Positions 1-11,231 of a DNA stretch of 12,908 bases are shown here, piece after piece. This DNA comes from Bolinopsis microptera (taxonomy: Eukaryota > Ctenophora > Tentaculata > Lobata > Bolinopsidae). The DNA is taken from contig NW_026971962.1 in assembly GCF_026151205.1 (NCBI RefSeq), positions 1 through 12,908 of the forward strand, written 5' to 3'. How positions within the stretch are numbered: the first letter of the stretch is position 1; each line of letters begins with the position of its first letter. A model generated the notes under the pieces. It made no database searches. It saw nothing but the letters and a program-made list of their open reading frames with translations, and was not told where the DNA came from. Both the position numbers and the translations under genes were made by a program.

Positions 1-998
1 GAAGTGTTGATTAGTTTGATGTGTTGTATGGAGGAAGAATTAGTGAATGGTAGGTAGGATGGGTGGTAATAGAAGGGGTGTTTGAATGGATTTAGGTGGA
101 TAGTATGTTGTGGAGTGGGATTAGTTGATGTAAGGGTTGGTGGGGGTAGAAAGAAGAGGAGAGGTTAGTGGGTGATTTAGGTATTGGTAAAGGTGATGAG
201 GTGGTTAGAAGGGTAATGAAATTGGGGAGTTTGAGAGTAGATAGTGGGAGGTTTGTAGATGTTATGAGTATGGTGGGAAAGGGGAGATGAAAGTAAATTG
301 GGTGTTGAGATGAAGATTATTTAATAATTATTGGGAGGTAATGAGGTAGTTAGGTAGGGAGGGTGGGTTTATAGTGTGGTTAGGGAGTGTGTAGAGGGGG
401 GAATAGGATTGTGTAGGTGAGGTGTTGGGTGGGGGTTGGGATGTGTAGGTATGATTTTGTTTTGGGGAGTTGGGTAGAGTGGGTTGTGGGATTGGTTGGA
501 GTGATAGTGTTTGAGTGGTGAGAGGGGTAGAATAGTTTGTTTATGTGGGATGGTGGTGGTTTTGTTGGTTTGTTTTGGTGGGAATTTGGGAGGTTAGGGG
601 GGGGTTTGGGTGTGTTGGGTTTAGGTGGGTAGTGTGGTTAGTGGGTGATGTGGTAGGAGTTGAGGTGTGGGGTTGTGGTGGGGGGGGAGATGGAAGGGGG
701 GGTGAGGTGTTTTTGGAGGGTTGTTGTGGGGTTGGGTTGGTTGGTTGGGGGTTGTTGGATTAGTGTTGATGTGAATTGGAGGTTTGTAGGTGTATGTTTA
801 GGGGTGTTGATTAGGAGTTATGAAGGTGTTGGGGTTGGAATTGGAGTGTGTTATATTATGATTTGGTTTGTAAGGTGTTTGGTGGGTTATTGGTTGTATG
901 ATTTTTTGTTTGTGTGAAGGGGAAGAGGGTGTATTATGTTGATGTATGGGATGTGGTAGGGTTGTTGGGTGTGGATTTGAGTAGGGTTGTAAGTTATA
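1..998 (-). repeat. Insert pass 1, direction B, 3' part only
   Basis: This stretch aligns with the later part of the B passes at about 3203-4059, 6141-6883, 8886-9717 and 11813-12628. It opens with a gatgttgattagtttgatg-like string that recurs near the same place in each of them. About the first 600 bases of a full B pass are missing, so the window starts inside the insert. It is g/t-rich, which decodes to A+T-rich. It ends with gggttgtaagttata just before the first adapter; reversed and swapped, this matches the start of pass 2. Two short open frames (545-763 and 660-917) lie here and are not genes. Confidence 0.8.
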
Positions 999-1031
999 GG
1001 AGAGAGATTATTATTATTATTGTGTTTTTTG
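999..1031 (+). other. SMRTbell hairpin adapter, label-permuted, copy 1
   Basis: The string gagagagatta begins at 1000. Four tta triplets run from 1008 to 1019, followed by a t-rich run interrupted by g and ending in g at 1031. The adapter as I recall it has the stem ATCTCTCTC, then AAC four times, then GGA four times with extra A, then GAGAGAGAT. With C, T, A written as a, g, t and G dropped, it becomes a g/a alternation, four tta, about eleven t and a final g, which is very close to what is seen. Boundaries are good to a few bases. Confidence 0.85.
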
Positions 1032-2558
1032 TTAAAGGGAGTGATGAGATTAGGTAGGGGTATGTGTTAGGTGAGTTTGTTGAAAGGATATAAGGGTGAT
1101 GGTGAGGAGTGTATAAGTATATGATGTGATGGGTGGGGGGGAATGGAATGGTTGGGGGATTGTTGGGGTAGATAGTGGGTTGGGGTGGGGGGGGTGTGTT
1201 TGGTTGGTTTAGGTGTTTGAGGTTAGGGATGGTGTTTTGGGGTGGTAGTTGTGGGTTTATGGGATGTGTGGTGTGAGGTATGGTGGTTTTTGGTTGGTTG
1301 GTTTGAGATATATTGTAGGTGGATTTATGGGGGGTAGTTTGTTAATTTTTGAGTTATTTTGTTGTAGGTTTTGTGTTTAGGTTTGTTGTGTGAATTGTGG
1401 TATGTGTGTATAGTTGGAAGTTTGGTGTGTTAGGGTTTTATTTGGTATTTGGGGTTTGTTGGGGTGGGTTGATGTGGGGATGTTGTTGTTTGTAGGGGGT
1501 GGGATGGAGTTTTTGTTGTATGGGGTGTGTGTTTGTGAAGGGTTTGTGAGTTTGTTTTGGTTTTAGGGAGAGGGGGAGAGGGTTTAGTGTGTAGGTTTTT
1601 GTTAGGTGTAATTTGTGTGGGATGTTTAAATTTGTGTGTAATGGTTGAGAGGGAGTTTAGTATAAAAGATATGATTGAGTTTAGGAGAGGGGGGTATGGT
1701 GTTAGGATAGTTGAGATATGAATATATATAGATTGAAAGTATGGGGGAGGATTTAGAGAGGATTGGTAAATATGGAAAGGAATTTAGGTGAGTAATTGTT
1801 AGAATTGGAGTTGGTAGATATGTGAGATTAAAGTAGTTTATTGTTGGTAATGTGTGGTAATTAATAGTGATGAGAAGTAGATGGGAAAATTGGAGATATA
1901 AAAGGGTAATGTTAGATGTTGTTTAAGGGATAATAGAGTGGATGTGAGGTGGAAATAAGTGAATATTGGGGAGGGTAATAGAAATATGAAAATTGGTAGA
2001 TAATGGAGTAAAAGTGTGGAGTGTAGGATGAGTTATAAAATTTGGGGATAGGGAGTTTGATTGTTTAATAGTTTAGTGGTGTTATAATTATAATGAGAAG
2101 TTAGAAATGTAAGGAAATAGTATAAGGAAAAAAAATTAGAGATGAATAAAAAAGAATTTTGTAGATAAGGAAAGAAGTAGAGAGAGATAGGAGAAGATTG
2201 AAAGATAGAGGGTTAAAGTAAAAAAGTAAGTAGAAAAAAATAAGGGGGAGAGTGAATAGTGGTAAAGGGAGAATAAGTAGGAAAAATGGTAGGGAAGAGA
2301 TAGAAAAATTAGTTAAGAGAGAATGGATTTTTGTAGTAGTAATGAAGGTAAAAGAAAGTGTTAAGGATATTTATAAAAGGAGAGGGAAGAAGATAGGAAA
2401 TTAGGGAGATGGATAGTATTAAAGGGGAATTAAAGGGAGATATATGAGAATGAAGGGTGAAGGAGAAATAAGTAAAGAGGTATGTAAGTTTGTTGTGTAA
2501 AATTTGTGGTAAAAATGATTGAGAGGGTAAGGTAGAAAAATAATAAGGTGGGGGATAA
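1032..2558 (+). repeat. Insert pass 2, direction A, full length
   Basis: This is the first complete pass. It is g/t-rich to about 1640 (decoded: T and A) and a/g-rich afterwards (decoded: C and T with G missing, so a G+C-rich part). It is repeated at 4089-5509, about 6903-8222 and 9752-11231, and starts again at 12661. The copies differ mostly by one-base insertions, deletions and run lengths. Its start is the decoded reverse complement of the end of pass 1, and its end is the decoded reverse complement of the start of pass 3. I see no coding frame in it. The insert itself is not recognised. Confidence 0.8.
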
Positions 2559-2594
2559 GGAGAGAGAGATTATTATTATTATTTTTTTTTTTTT
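2559..2594 (+). other. SMRTbell hairpin adapter, label-permuted, copy 2
   Basis: This is one of the two cleanest copies. It has gagagagaga, four tta triplets at 2570-2581 and an uninterrupted run of 13 t to 2594, where eleven are predicted. It is followed by aag, as is the copy at 5510; both of these end a pass in direction A. Confidence 0.9.
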
Positions 2595-4059
2595 AAGAAT
2601 ATAATATGATTAGGATAGAAAAATAAAAGTTAAATGGAAAGAGAAAAGTATAGAAAGGGAAAGTGTAGGTGGGTAGAATGAGTTAAAGAAGTAAGGTTTA
2701 ATGAATATAAAATGTAAATAAGGGGTGATATAAAGAGAATTTAATAGAAAGAGAAAGTTGATAATAAAAATTAGGATAAGAAGTATTAAAAAAATATTAG
2801 GGAAGGAGATAGGTAGATAAAATAGATAATGGTGTAGATAGGAGGGTTGAAAATATAAAGAGTAGGAATGATTAGATAAGAGTTGAAAATGTGAAGAATA
2901 TATGTATGTAGATGATAGTTTTAAGAAATAGAAGAGAAAAAGAATGGAAAATATAGTAAATGGGAAATATTATAGATTATTGTAATAATTGATGATGAAG
3001 GGGTAAGTGAATAAATGGAGAAAATATAGGTGAAATTAGTAAAAGTTAGGTTATAGAGAGAAAGAGGGTGATTGTAGGGTAAAGAAGGAGTAGTGTGGTA
3101 ATTTAGAAGAATTTTTGAGAGGAGGTAATGATTAGTTGTATTATGTAGTAGAAAGATTAGGATGTTAGGAAAATGAGAATGAAGTTTTTATAAAAATTGG
3201 AGGATGTTGATTAGTTTATGTGTTTGTATGAAAGAATTATTGAAGGTAGTAGATGGTTATATAAGGTTTAGAATGATTTAGTGATATATGTTGAGTGATT
3301 AGTTGATGAAGTTGGTGGAGAATAGAAAGGAAGTAGTGTGATTTAGGTATTGGTAAGTGATGAGGTTGTTAGAAGGTAATAAATTGGAGTTTGAGATTAA
3401 TATGGATTATATATGTTATAGTATGGTGAAAGGGAATGAAAGTAAATAGGTGTTGAGAATGAAGATTATTTATAAAATTATTGGGATTAATAGTAGTAGA
3501 AAGGTGGGATTAAATTGGTATGAGTAGTGTAGAGGGGAATAGATTGTGTAGGAGTGTTGGTGGGTTGATGTGTAGGTATATTTTTTTTGGGAGTTGGGGT
3601 AGGTTTGGATTTGTGGATGATAGTGTTTTGAGTGTGAGAGGGAAATAGTTTGTTTATGTGGGATGGTGTGTTTTGTGTGGTTTGTTTTGGTGGGAATTGG
3701 GAGTTAGGGGGGTTTGGTGTGTTGGTTTAGGTGGGTAGTTGGTTAGTGGTGATGTGGTATGAGTTGAGTGGTGGTGTTGGTGGGGGAATGAAGGGGTGAG
3801 TGTTTTTGGAGGTTGTTGGGTTGGTTGGTTGGTTGGGGTTGTTGGATAGTTTGATTGAATTGGAGTTTGTAGTGTATGTTTAGGGGTGTTGATTAAGTTA
3901 TGAAGGTTTGGGTTGGAATTGGAGTGTGTTATATTATGATTTGGTTTGTAATGTTTTGTTGGTTATTGGTTGTATATTTTTTTTTGTGTGAAGGAAAGTG
4001 TTATGTTGATGTATGGATGTGGTAGGGTTTGTTGGTGGATTAGTAGGGTTGTAATTATA
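2595..4059 (-). repeat. Insert pass 3, direction B, full length
   Basis: The pass is a/g-rich at first, mixed around 3180-3560 and g/t-rich to the end: the order of pass 2 reversed, as expected for the opposite strand. With a ignored, its first letters are ttttgttggtgt. Reversing the end of pass 2 and swapping g with t gives the same 12 letters. The later part repeats 1-998. No open reading frame of note is present. Confidence 0.8.
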
Positions 4060-4088
4060 GAGAGAGATTATATTTATGTTTTTGTTTG
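4060..4088 (+). other. SMRTbell hairpin adapter, label-permuted, copy 3, degraded
   Basis: The g/a block gagagagatta is intact from 4060, but the triplet and t-run part reads tatttatgttttt with inserted g, so only the first tta is clear. Position (1.5 kb from its neighbours) and the following ttaaag, shared with copy 1, support the call. Confidence 0.75.
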
Positions 4089-5509
4089 TTAAAGATTATA
4101 GAGTAGTAGTATTGTTAGGTGAGTTTGTTGAAAATATAAGGATGTGAGGAGTGTATAATATATGATGTGATGGGTGGGGGAATGAATGGTGGGGATTGTT
4201 GGGGTAGATAGTGGTTGGGTGGGGGGTGTGTTTGTTGGTTTATGTTTGAGGTTAGGATGTGTTTTTGGGTGGTAGTTGTGGGTTTATGGATGTTGTGTAG
4301 GTATGTGGTTTTTGTGGTTGGTTTGAGATATATTGTAGTGATTTATGGGGTAGTTTGTTAATTTTGATTATTTTGTGTAGGTTTGTGTTAGTTGTTTTAA
4401 TTTGGTATGTGTGTATAGTTGGAAGTTTGTTGTTAGGTTTTATTTGGTATTTGGGGTTGTTGGGTGGTTGATGTGGGATTTGTTGTTGTAGGGTGGGATG
4501 GAGTTTTTTTTATGGGGGTGTTGTTGTGAAGGTTTTGAGTTTTTTTTGGTTTTAGGAGAGGGAGAGGGGTTTAGTGTGTAGGTTTTTGTTTGGTGTAATT
4601 TGTGGATGTTTAAATTGGTGTGTAATGGTTGAGAGGATTTAGTATAAAAATATGATTGAGTTAGGAGAGGGGGGTATGTTAGATAGTTGAGATATGAATA
4701 TATATAATTGAAAGATGGTGGGAGGAGTTTAGAGAGGATTGGTAAATATGAAAGGAATTTAGTGATAATTTGTAGAATTGGAGTTGGGTAGATATTTAAT
4801 TAAATAGTTTATTGTTGTAATGGTGGTGTAATGTAATAGTGATGAGAAGTAGATGGAAAATGTGGAGATATAAAAGGGTAATGTTAGATGTTGTTTAAGG
4901 GAGTAATAGAGTGGATGTGTAGGTAGAAATAAGGTAATATTGGGGAGGGTAATAGAAATATGAAAATTGGTAAGTAATGAGTAAAATGTGGGAGTGGTAG
5001 AGTGAGTTATAAAATTTGGGGATAGGGAGTTTTATTTTTTAATAGTTTATGGTGTTATAATTATAATGAGAGTTAGAAGATGTAAGGAAATAGTTTTAAG
5101 AAAAAAAATTAGAGATGAAAAAAAAGAATTTTTTAGATAGAGAAGAGAGTAGAGAAGAGTAGGAAAAATTGAAAGATAAGTTAAAGTAAAAAAGTAATAG
5201 AAAAAAATAAGGGAATGAATAGTGGTAAAGGAGAATAAGTAGGAAAAATGGTAGAAGAGATAGAAAAATTAGTTAGAGAAGAATGGATTTTTGTAGTAGT
5301 AATGAAGGTAAAAGAGAAGTGTTAAGATAGTTTATAAAAGGGAGAGGGAAGAAGATAGAAATTAGGGGAGATGGATATATTAAAGGGGAATTAAAGAGAT
5401 ATATGAGAATGAAGGTGAAGGAGAAATAGAGTAAAGAGGTATGTAGAGTTTGTTGTTAAAATTTTGTAAAAATAGTTGAGTAAGTAGAAAAGATAATAAG
5501 TGGGGATAA
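4089..5509 (+). repeat. Insert pass 4, direction A, full length
   Basis: This pass repeats pass 2 from end to end, with mainly indel differences. For example, the string tttgagatatattgtag with its flanks occurs in both. It is slightly shorter than pass 2, and g runs are often one or two bases shorter. The g/t-rich to a/g-rich change falls near 4620. Confidence 0.8.
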
Positions 5510-5544
5510 GGAGAGAGAGATTATTATTATTATTTTTTTTTTTT
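5510..5544 (+). other. SMRTbell hairpin adapter, label-permuted, copy 4
   Basis: This is a very clean copy: ggagagagaga, four tta triplets at 5521-5532 and twelve t to 5544, then aag. It is nearly identical to copy 2. Confidence 0.9.
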
Positions 5545-6883
5545 AAGAATATAATATGATTAGGATAGAAAAATAAAAGTTAAGATGGAAAGAAAAAGTA
5601 TAGAAAGGGAAAGTGTAGGTGGTAAATGAGTTAAAAAGTAAGTTTAATGAATATAAAATGTAAATAAGGGGTATATAAGAGAGAATTTAATAGAAAGAGA
5701 AAGTTGATAATAAAAATTAGGATAAGAAGTATTAAAAAGAATATTAGGGAAGGAGATAGGGTAGATAAAATAGGATAATGGTGTAGATAGGAGGGTTGAA
5801 AATATAAAGAGTAGGAATGATTAATAAAGTTGAAAGATGTAAGAATATATGTATGTAGATGATAGTTTTAAGAAATAGAGAGAAAAAGAATGGAAAATAT
5901 AGTAAATGGAAATATTATAGATTATTGTAAGTAATTGATGATGAAGGGGTAAGTGAATAAATGGAAAAATATAGTGAAATTAGTAAAAGTTAGGTTATAG
6001 AGAGAAAGAGGGTGATTGTAGGGTAAAGAAGGGAGTATGTGTAATTTAGAAAATTTTGAGAGGAGGTAATGATTAGTTGTATTATGTAGTAGAAAATTAG
6101 ATGTTAGGAAAAGTGAGAATGAAGTTTTTATAAAAATTGAGATGTTGATTAGTTTGATGTGTTGTATGAAAGAATTATTGAAGTAGGTAGATGGTGTATA
6201 TAAGGTGTTAGAATGATTTAGTGATATATGTTGAGTGGATTAGTTGATGAAGTTGGTGGGAGAATAGAAGAGGAAATGTTTTAGTATTTAATGATGTTTT
6301 AAAGGTAATAAATTGATTTTTAGATTAAAGGGAGTTATATAATGTTTTAGTATGTAAAATGAAAGATAATATGTTAGAATAAATATTTATAAATATATGG
6401 ATTAATGATTAGAAATGGGATAAAATTTTTGTGGTAAGGGGGAAAAGGGGTTGTTTAAGTGGGGGGGTTGATTTTATATTTTTTTTGGGGTGGGGTGAGG
6501 GGGATTTTTATAAGTTTTGGGGGGGAGGGGAAAGGTTTTTTTTTGGAGGGGGTTTTTGGGGTTTTTGGGGGGGAATTTTGGAGGGGGGGGGGTGGGTTTA
6601 GGGGTATTGTTTGTGGGGTTTTTAGTGATTTTTTTTTGGGGGGGGGGGGTTAGGGGGGTTTTTGGGGGTTTGGGGTTTGGGGGGGGGGGTTTTTTTTAGT
6701 TTATTTAAGGGGAGTTTAGGGGTTTTAGGGTTTTATTTAAAGTTAAATTTTTTGGTTGTGGGGTTTTAAAAAGTTGGTTTGTAAGGTTTTTGTGGGGTTT
6801 TTGGTTTTTAATTTTGTTTGTTAAGAAAAATTTTTAAGTATGGGTTGGAGGTGTTTTGATTATGGTTGTAATTTAAAAGTTAT
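5545..6883 (-). repeat. Insert pass 5, direction B, failing after about 6290
   Basis: The first 740 bases follow pass 3 closely, including the gatgttgattagtttgatg landmark near 6141. After about 6290 the match becomes loose, with long t and g runs, though fragments can still be placed (for example ttgattttatattttttttgg near 6467 against the region near 3565). The end is uncertain because the next adapter is badly degraded. Two short open frames at 6459-6699 encode almost only G, F, V and W, which is run noise and not protein. Confidence 0.65.
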
Positions 6884-7240
6884 ATTTTTGTGGGTTTTTT
6901 TTAAAAAAATATAGATATAGGGTTTGGGTTGGAGTTTTTTGAAAAAATAAGGTTGGGGAATTTAAAATTATTATGGGGGGAAAGAAGTTTTGGGGGTTTT
7001 TGGAGTAGGGGTTGGGTGGGGGTTTTTTTGGTTTAGGTGTTGGGGTTAGGGTTTTTGGGGGGAGTTATGGTTTTGGGGATTTTTTGGGGGATTTGGGGTT
7101 TTTTTGGTTTTGTTTTAAAATTTTTTATTGGGTTTATGGGGGATTTTTTTAATTTTTTATTATTTTTTGTGTTTTTTTGTTTGTTTTGAATTGGGTTTGG
7201 GGGAAGTTTTAATTGGTTTTTAGGTTTTTTTTTGTTTGGT
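6290..7240. other. Low-quality interval with g and t homopolymer runs
   Basis: About 950 bases are dominated by runs of g and t, several of eight to ten bases (for example around 6580-6690). They replace what is more structured sequence in the other passes. Loose similarity to the end of direction B before about 6880 and to the start of direction A after about 6900 can still be followed. This looks like local base-calling failure, not a different DNA segment. I see no gene, repeat family or structured RNA in it. Confidence 0.7.
6884..6902 (+). other. Possible remnant of the missing adapter
   Basis: An adapter is due between the copies at 5510 and 8223, which are two pass lengths apart. Near 6863-6884 a string like the end of pass B (ggttgtaa, then agttata) is followed by tttttgtgggtttttttt and a run of a. 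This could be the adapter t run with its g/a block lost. No tta triplet series survives, so the assignment is tentative. Confidence 0.3.
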
Positions 7241-8222
7241 TTTTGGGGTTGATGTGGGGTGTTGTTTTGTAGGTGGGATGGATTTTTTGTTGTATGGGTG
7301 TGTTTGTTGTAAGGTTTGTGAGTTTTGTTTGGTTTTAGGGAAGGGGAAAGGGTTTTATTGTAGGTTTTGTTAGGTTAATTTGTGGGGATGGTTTAAATTT
7401 GTTGTAATGGTGAAGGGGGTTATATAAAAATAGATGTTTAGTTGGGGAGGGGTGGTTAGGATAGTTAGATATGAATATATATAGATTGAAAGTATGGGTG
7501 GAAATTTAAAGGAGATTGTTTAAAAATGAAAGGGAAATTTTGGGATAATTTGGAATTGATTGGGGTAGATATTTTAATTAAGAGAGTTTATTGTTGGTAG
7601 GGTTTGGGAATTAGATAGTAAGGTAGATGGAAAATGGTGGAGATATAAAAGGTAATGTTAGAAATTTTTTGAGGGATGGAATAGAGTGGGAGTGTTTGGT
7701 GAAAGAAAAAGTGAATATTGGGGTGGTTATTTTGTTTTGGGAATAATGTAAATGTGGGGTGTTAGGAGGTTATTTGGGGGGGTAGGGGTGTGGGTTAATA
7801 TGTTGGGGGGTTTATATGTTTTAATGAGGATTAGAAATGAAGGTATTATAGAAAAAAAAGGGGTAAATGAATAAAAAAAATTTGTGTGATAAGAAAGTAG
7901 AGTAAGGAGAAATTAAAGATAGGGGGAGGTTAATAAAAAATGTAAAAAATGAGGGGAGTGAATAGTTAAAGGAGAATAATTAGAAAGAATGTTGAGAAGA
8001 GTAAAAAATTTTTGGGAAATTGTTTGGTTTGGTAATGAAGTAAAAGAAATTTAAGATATTTATAAAAAGGGAAGAAATAAATTAGGGGGATGAATAATTA
8101 AAGGGAATTGAAAGGAGATATTTTGGGGAATGAAGTGAAGAGAAAAAAAGTAAAAGGTTTAATTTGTTTTAAAATTTGGTAAAATATTGAGGGTGTAAGT
8201 AAAAAAAATAAGTGGGGGGTAA
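6903..8222 (+). repeat. Insert pass 6, direction A, poor until about 7240
   Basis: From about 7240 the pass follows passes 2 and 4 (ttgatgtggggtgttg, then the gggatgga and gatatgaatatatatag landmarks). Before that it lies in the low-quality interval, and only fragments such as taattttttattatttt near 7150 can be placed, against about 1340 in pass 2. It is the shortest apparent A pass, consistent with lost bases. Confidence 0.65.
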
Positions 8223-8254
8223 GAAAGATTTATTATATTTTTTTTTTTTTTGTT
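8223..8254 (+). other. SMRTbell hairpin adapter, label-permuted, copy 5, degraded
   Basis: The string gaaagatttattatattt followed by a long t run to 8251, then g, keeps the order g/a block, tta triplets, t run. One or two triplets and a g of the stem are lost. Spacing and the following aagaaataa, the start of a B pass, support it. Confidence 0.75.
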
Positions 8255-9717
8255 AAGAAATAAATTATGGATAGAAAAATAAAAGTTAAGATGGAAAGAA
8301 AAAGTATAGAAAGGGGAAAGGGTGTAGGTGGTAGAAATGAGTTAAAAGAGTAAGGGTTTAATGAATATAAAATGTAAGGATAGGTATATAAAGAGAAGTT
8401 TAATAGGGAAAAGAGGAAGTGTATAAGTAAAAATTAGGATAAGAATATAAAAAAATATTAGGGGAAGGAGATAGGTAGATAAAGGATAGGATAGAGTGGG
8501 TGTAGATAGGAGGTTGAAAATATAAAGGGGAGTAGGAAGTGAGTTAGGGATATATTGAAAATGGGTAGAAGGATATATGGTATGTGAGATGATAGTTTTA
8601 GAGAATAGAAGAGAAAGAGGAATGAAATATAGGGTAAATGGAAATAGGTTATAGATGTATTGTAAGTAATTGGATGGATAAGGTAAGTGAGGGATGAAAT
8701 GGGGAAAGGAATATAGGTGATATTAGGTTAAAGGTTAGGTTATTGAAGAGAAAGAGGTGATTGTAGGGTAAGATAAGGAGTAGTGTGGGTATTTTAGAAG
8801 ATTTTTGAGAGGAGGTAATGAGGTTAGTTGTGATTATTAGAAAAATTTAAAGTTAGGAAAAAAGGAATGAAGTTTTTATAAAAATGGAGTTATTAGTTTG
8901 ATTTTTTATGAAAGAATTTTGAATAGGTAAGTGGTTATAGTTTAAAATGAGTTGATTATGGTGTGGATAGGTTAAAGTTGGGGAAATAAAAGGGATGTTG
9001 TGAGTTGGTAATTGATAGGTTTGAAAGTTTGAAATTGTGGATTATGTTTGTGGGTTGGTTTTGTTTATGGGGATGGGAAAGAAGTTAAATGGTTGAGAAT
9101 AAGATTTTTATAAATTATGGGATTAAGAGTATAAAAGTGGTTAATTTGTATAAGTTAAGGGGGAATAGAGTGTTGAGTTTGTTGGGGGTTGAGTTAGGTT
9201 TTATTTTTTTGGGATGGGGGGAGTTGTGGATGTTGATGATAGTTTTGAGGTTGAGAGGGGAAATATTTGTTTATGTGGGATGGTGGTGTTTTGTGTGGTT
9301 TGTTTTGTGGGAATTTGGGAGGGTTAGGGGTGGTTGGGTGTGTTGGGTTTAGGTGGTAGTTGTGGTAGTGGTGGATGTGGTAGAGGTTGAGGTGTGGGGT
9401 TGTGGTGGGGGGGAGGATGGAAGGGGGTGAGGTGTTTTTGGAGGTGTTGTGGTGGTTGGGTTGGTTGGTTGGGGTTGTTGGATGAGTGTTGATGTGAATT
9501 GGAGGTTTGTAGGTGTATTTTAGGGGGTGTTGGATTAGAGTTGATGTAGGGTGTTGGGTTGGAATTGGAGTGTGTTATTTATGATTTGGTTTGTAAGTGT
9601 TTTGGTGGTTATGGTTGGGTATGGATTTTTGTTTGTGTGAAGGGAAGAGGTGTGATTATGTTGATGTATGGATTGGGAGGGTTGGTTGGTGTGGATTATA
9701 GGTGTTGGTAAGTTATA
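8255..9717 (-). repeat. Insert pass 7, direction B, full length
   Basis: This pass repeats pass 3 with mainly indel differences; the a/g-rich first part and g/t-rich second part are in the same order. The match is weaker at about 8880-9200, where runs differ. An open frame at 9089-9352 falls in this weaker stretch and is not conserved as an open frame in the other B passes, so I do not call a gene. Confidence 0.75.
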
Positions 9718-9751
9718 GGAAGAGAGATTATTATTATTATGTTTTTTTTTG
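9718..9751 (+). other. SMRTbell hairpin adapter, label-permuted, copy 6
   Basis: ggaagagaga is followed by four tta triplets at 9728-9739, one t, a stray g, nine t and the predicted closing g at 9751. It is followed by taaagg, the start of an A pass. Confidence 0.88.
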
Positions 9752-11231
9752 TAAAGGAGTGGATGAGATTAGGTAGGGGGTATGTGTTAGGTGAGTTTGT
9801 TGAAAGATATATGGGTGGATGGTAGGGAGTGTATAATATATATTGATGGGTGGGGGGAATGGAATGGTTGGGGGATTGTTGGGGTAGATAGGTGGTTGGG
9901 GTGGGGGGGGTGTGTTTGGTTGGTTTAGGTGTTTGTAGGTGTAGGGATGGTGTTTTTGGGTGGGGTAGTTGTGGGTTTATGGGGATGTGGTGGTGTGAGG
10001 TATGGTGTTTTTGGTTGGTTGGTTTGAGATTTATTGTAGGTGGATTTATGGGGTAGTTTGTTAATTTTGATTATTTTGTTGTAGGTTTTGTGTTGTTAGG
10101 TTTGTTGTTGAATTGTGGTATGTGTGTATAGTTGGGGAAGTTGGGTGTGTTAGGGTTTTATTTGGTATTTGGGGTTTGTTGGGGTGGGTTGATGTGGGGA
10201 TGTTGTTGTTTGTAGGGGGTGGGATGGATTTTTGGGTGTGTTTATGGGGTGTGTGTTTGTGAAGGGTTTGGTAGTTTTGTTTTGTTTTAGGGAGAGGGGA
10301 GAGGTTTGAGTGTGTAGGTTTTTGTTTAGGTGTAGATTTGTGTGGGATGGGTTTAAATTGTGGTGTGTAATGGTGGAGGAGGATTTAGTAGAAAGGAGAT
10401 AGTGGATTGGAGTTTAGGGGAGAGGGGGGGTAGTGTTAGGATAGTTGGGAGATAGTGGAGATATATAGTAGATTGAAAGTGATGTGTGGGGAGGAGTTTA
10501 GAGAGGAGGGTGGTAGATAGAAGGAGGAATTGTAGGTGAGTAATGTGGTGTAGGAATTGAGTTGGGGTAGATATGTGAGAGGTTAAAGAGTTTATTGTGG
10601 TAAGTGTGGGTAAGTAAAGTGATAGAAGTAATGAAAAATGTGAATATAAAAGGGTAATTTTAAAGTTGTTTAAGGGATAAGAAGTGGATTGTTAGGTGAA
10701 AAATAAGTGAATATTGGGAGGGGGTAATAAAATAAAAGTTTAATAAGGGGTAAAAGTGGGATGAGGATAGTTATAAATTTGGGGGAAGGAGTTTGATTTT
10801 AATAGTTTATGGTTATAATTATAATGAAAATAGAAAATTTTAAAAAATAGTATAAAAAAAATTAAGAGTAATAAAAAAAGAAATTTGTTAATAAGAAAGA
10901 AGTAGAGAAGTAGGAGAAAAAAATAAGGGTTTAAAATTTAAAAAATAAGTAAAAAAATAAAGGGGAGAATAGTGGGGGTAAAGAAAAAGTAGAAAAATGT
11001 AGAAGAATAGAAAAAATTTTTAAAAAAGAATGGATTTTGTAGTATAATAAGTAAAAAAATGTTAAGATATTTATAAAAGAGAGAAGAAATAGAAATTAGA
11101 AGGATATATTAAAGGGGGAATTAAAGGAGATATATGGAGAATGAAGGGGAAGAAAATAATAAAGAGGTATGTAATTTTTGTTAAAATTTTGGAAAATATT
11201 AAGTAAGTAGAAAAGAATAAGGTTTGGGGGT
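9752..11231 (+). repeat. Insert pass 8, direction A, full length
   Basis: This pass repeats passes 2 and 4. The first 600 bases are very close to pass 2, including the ggattgttggggtagata landmark near 9873. In the a/g-rich part, about 10650-11200, a runs are longer and many g and t are dropped compared with the same part of pass 4, so error rates vary along the read. Confidence 0.8.

Noticed and set aside
580-700. G-quadruplex-like g runs
   Set aside because: Under the supported decoding, g stands for T, so these are T runs and not guanine tracts.
545-917. Two overlapping plus-strand open frames of 72 and 85 codons
   Set aside because: They consist mostly of G, V, W, F and L, as any g/t-only sequence would. 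The frames are broken by indels in the other B passes, and the letters themselves are miscoded.
1000-1030. Simple (tta)n microsatellite with a t-run terminator, repeated in the array
   Set aside because: The exact set of four triplets between a g/a stem and a t run, placed at every pass boundary, is explained by the adapter. There is no upstream hairpin, and a terminator call makes no sense on permuted letters.
1300-1560. 16S rRNA amplicon as the insert
   Set aside because: The pass length invited the idea, but coded versions of the usual 27F and 1492R primer sites do not fit the pass ends, and I found no coded conserved 16S string.
6459-6699. Two overlapping plus-strand open frames of 64 and 60 codons, glycine- and phenylalanine-rich
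   Set aside because: They fall inside the homopolymer-run interval, where base calls are least reliable. The residues reflect g and t runs.
9089-9352. Open frame of 87 codons with a more mixed composition
   Set aside because: It is not kept open in the matching parts of the other B passes, has no recognisable motif, and cannot use any c-containing codon.
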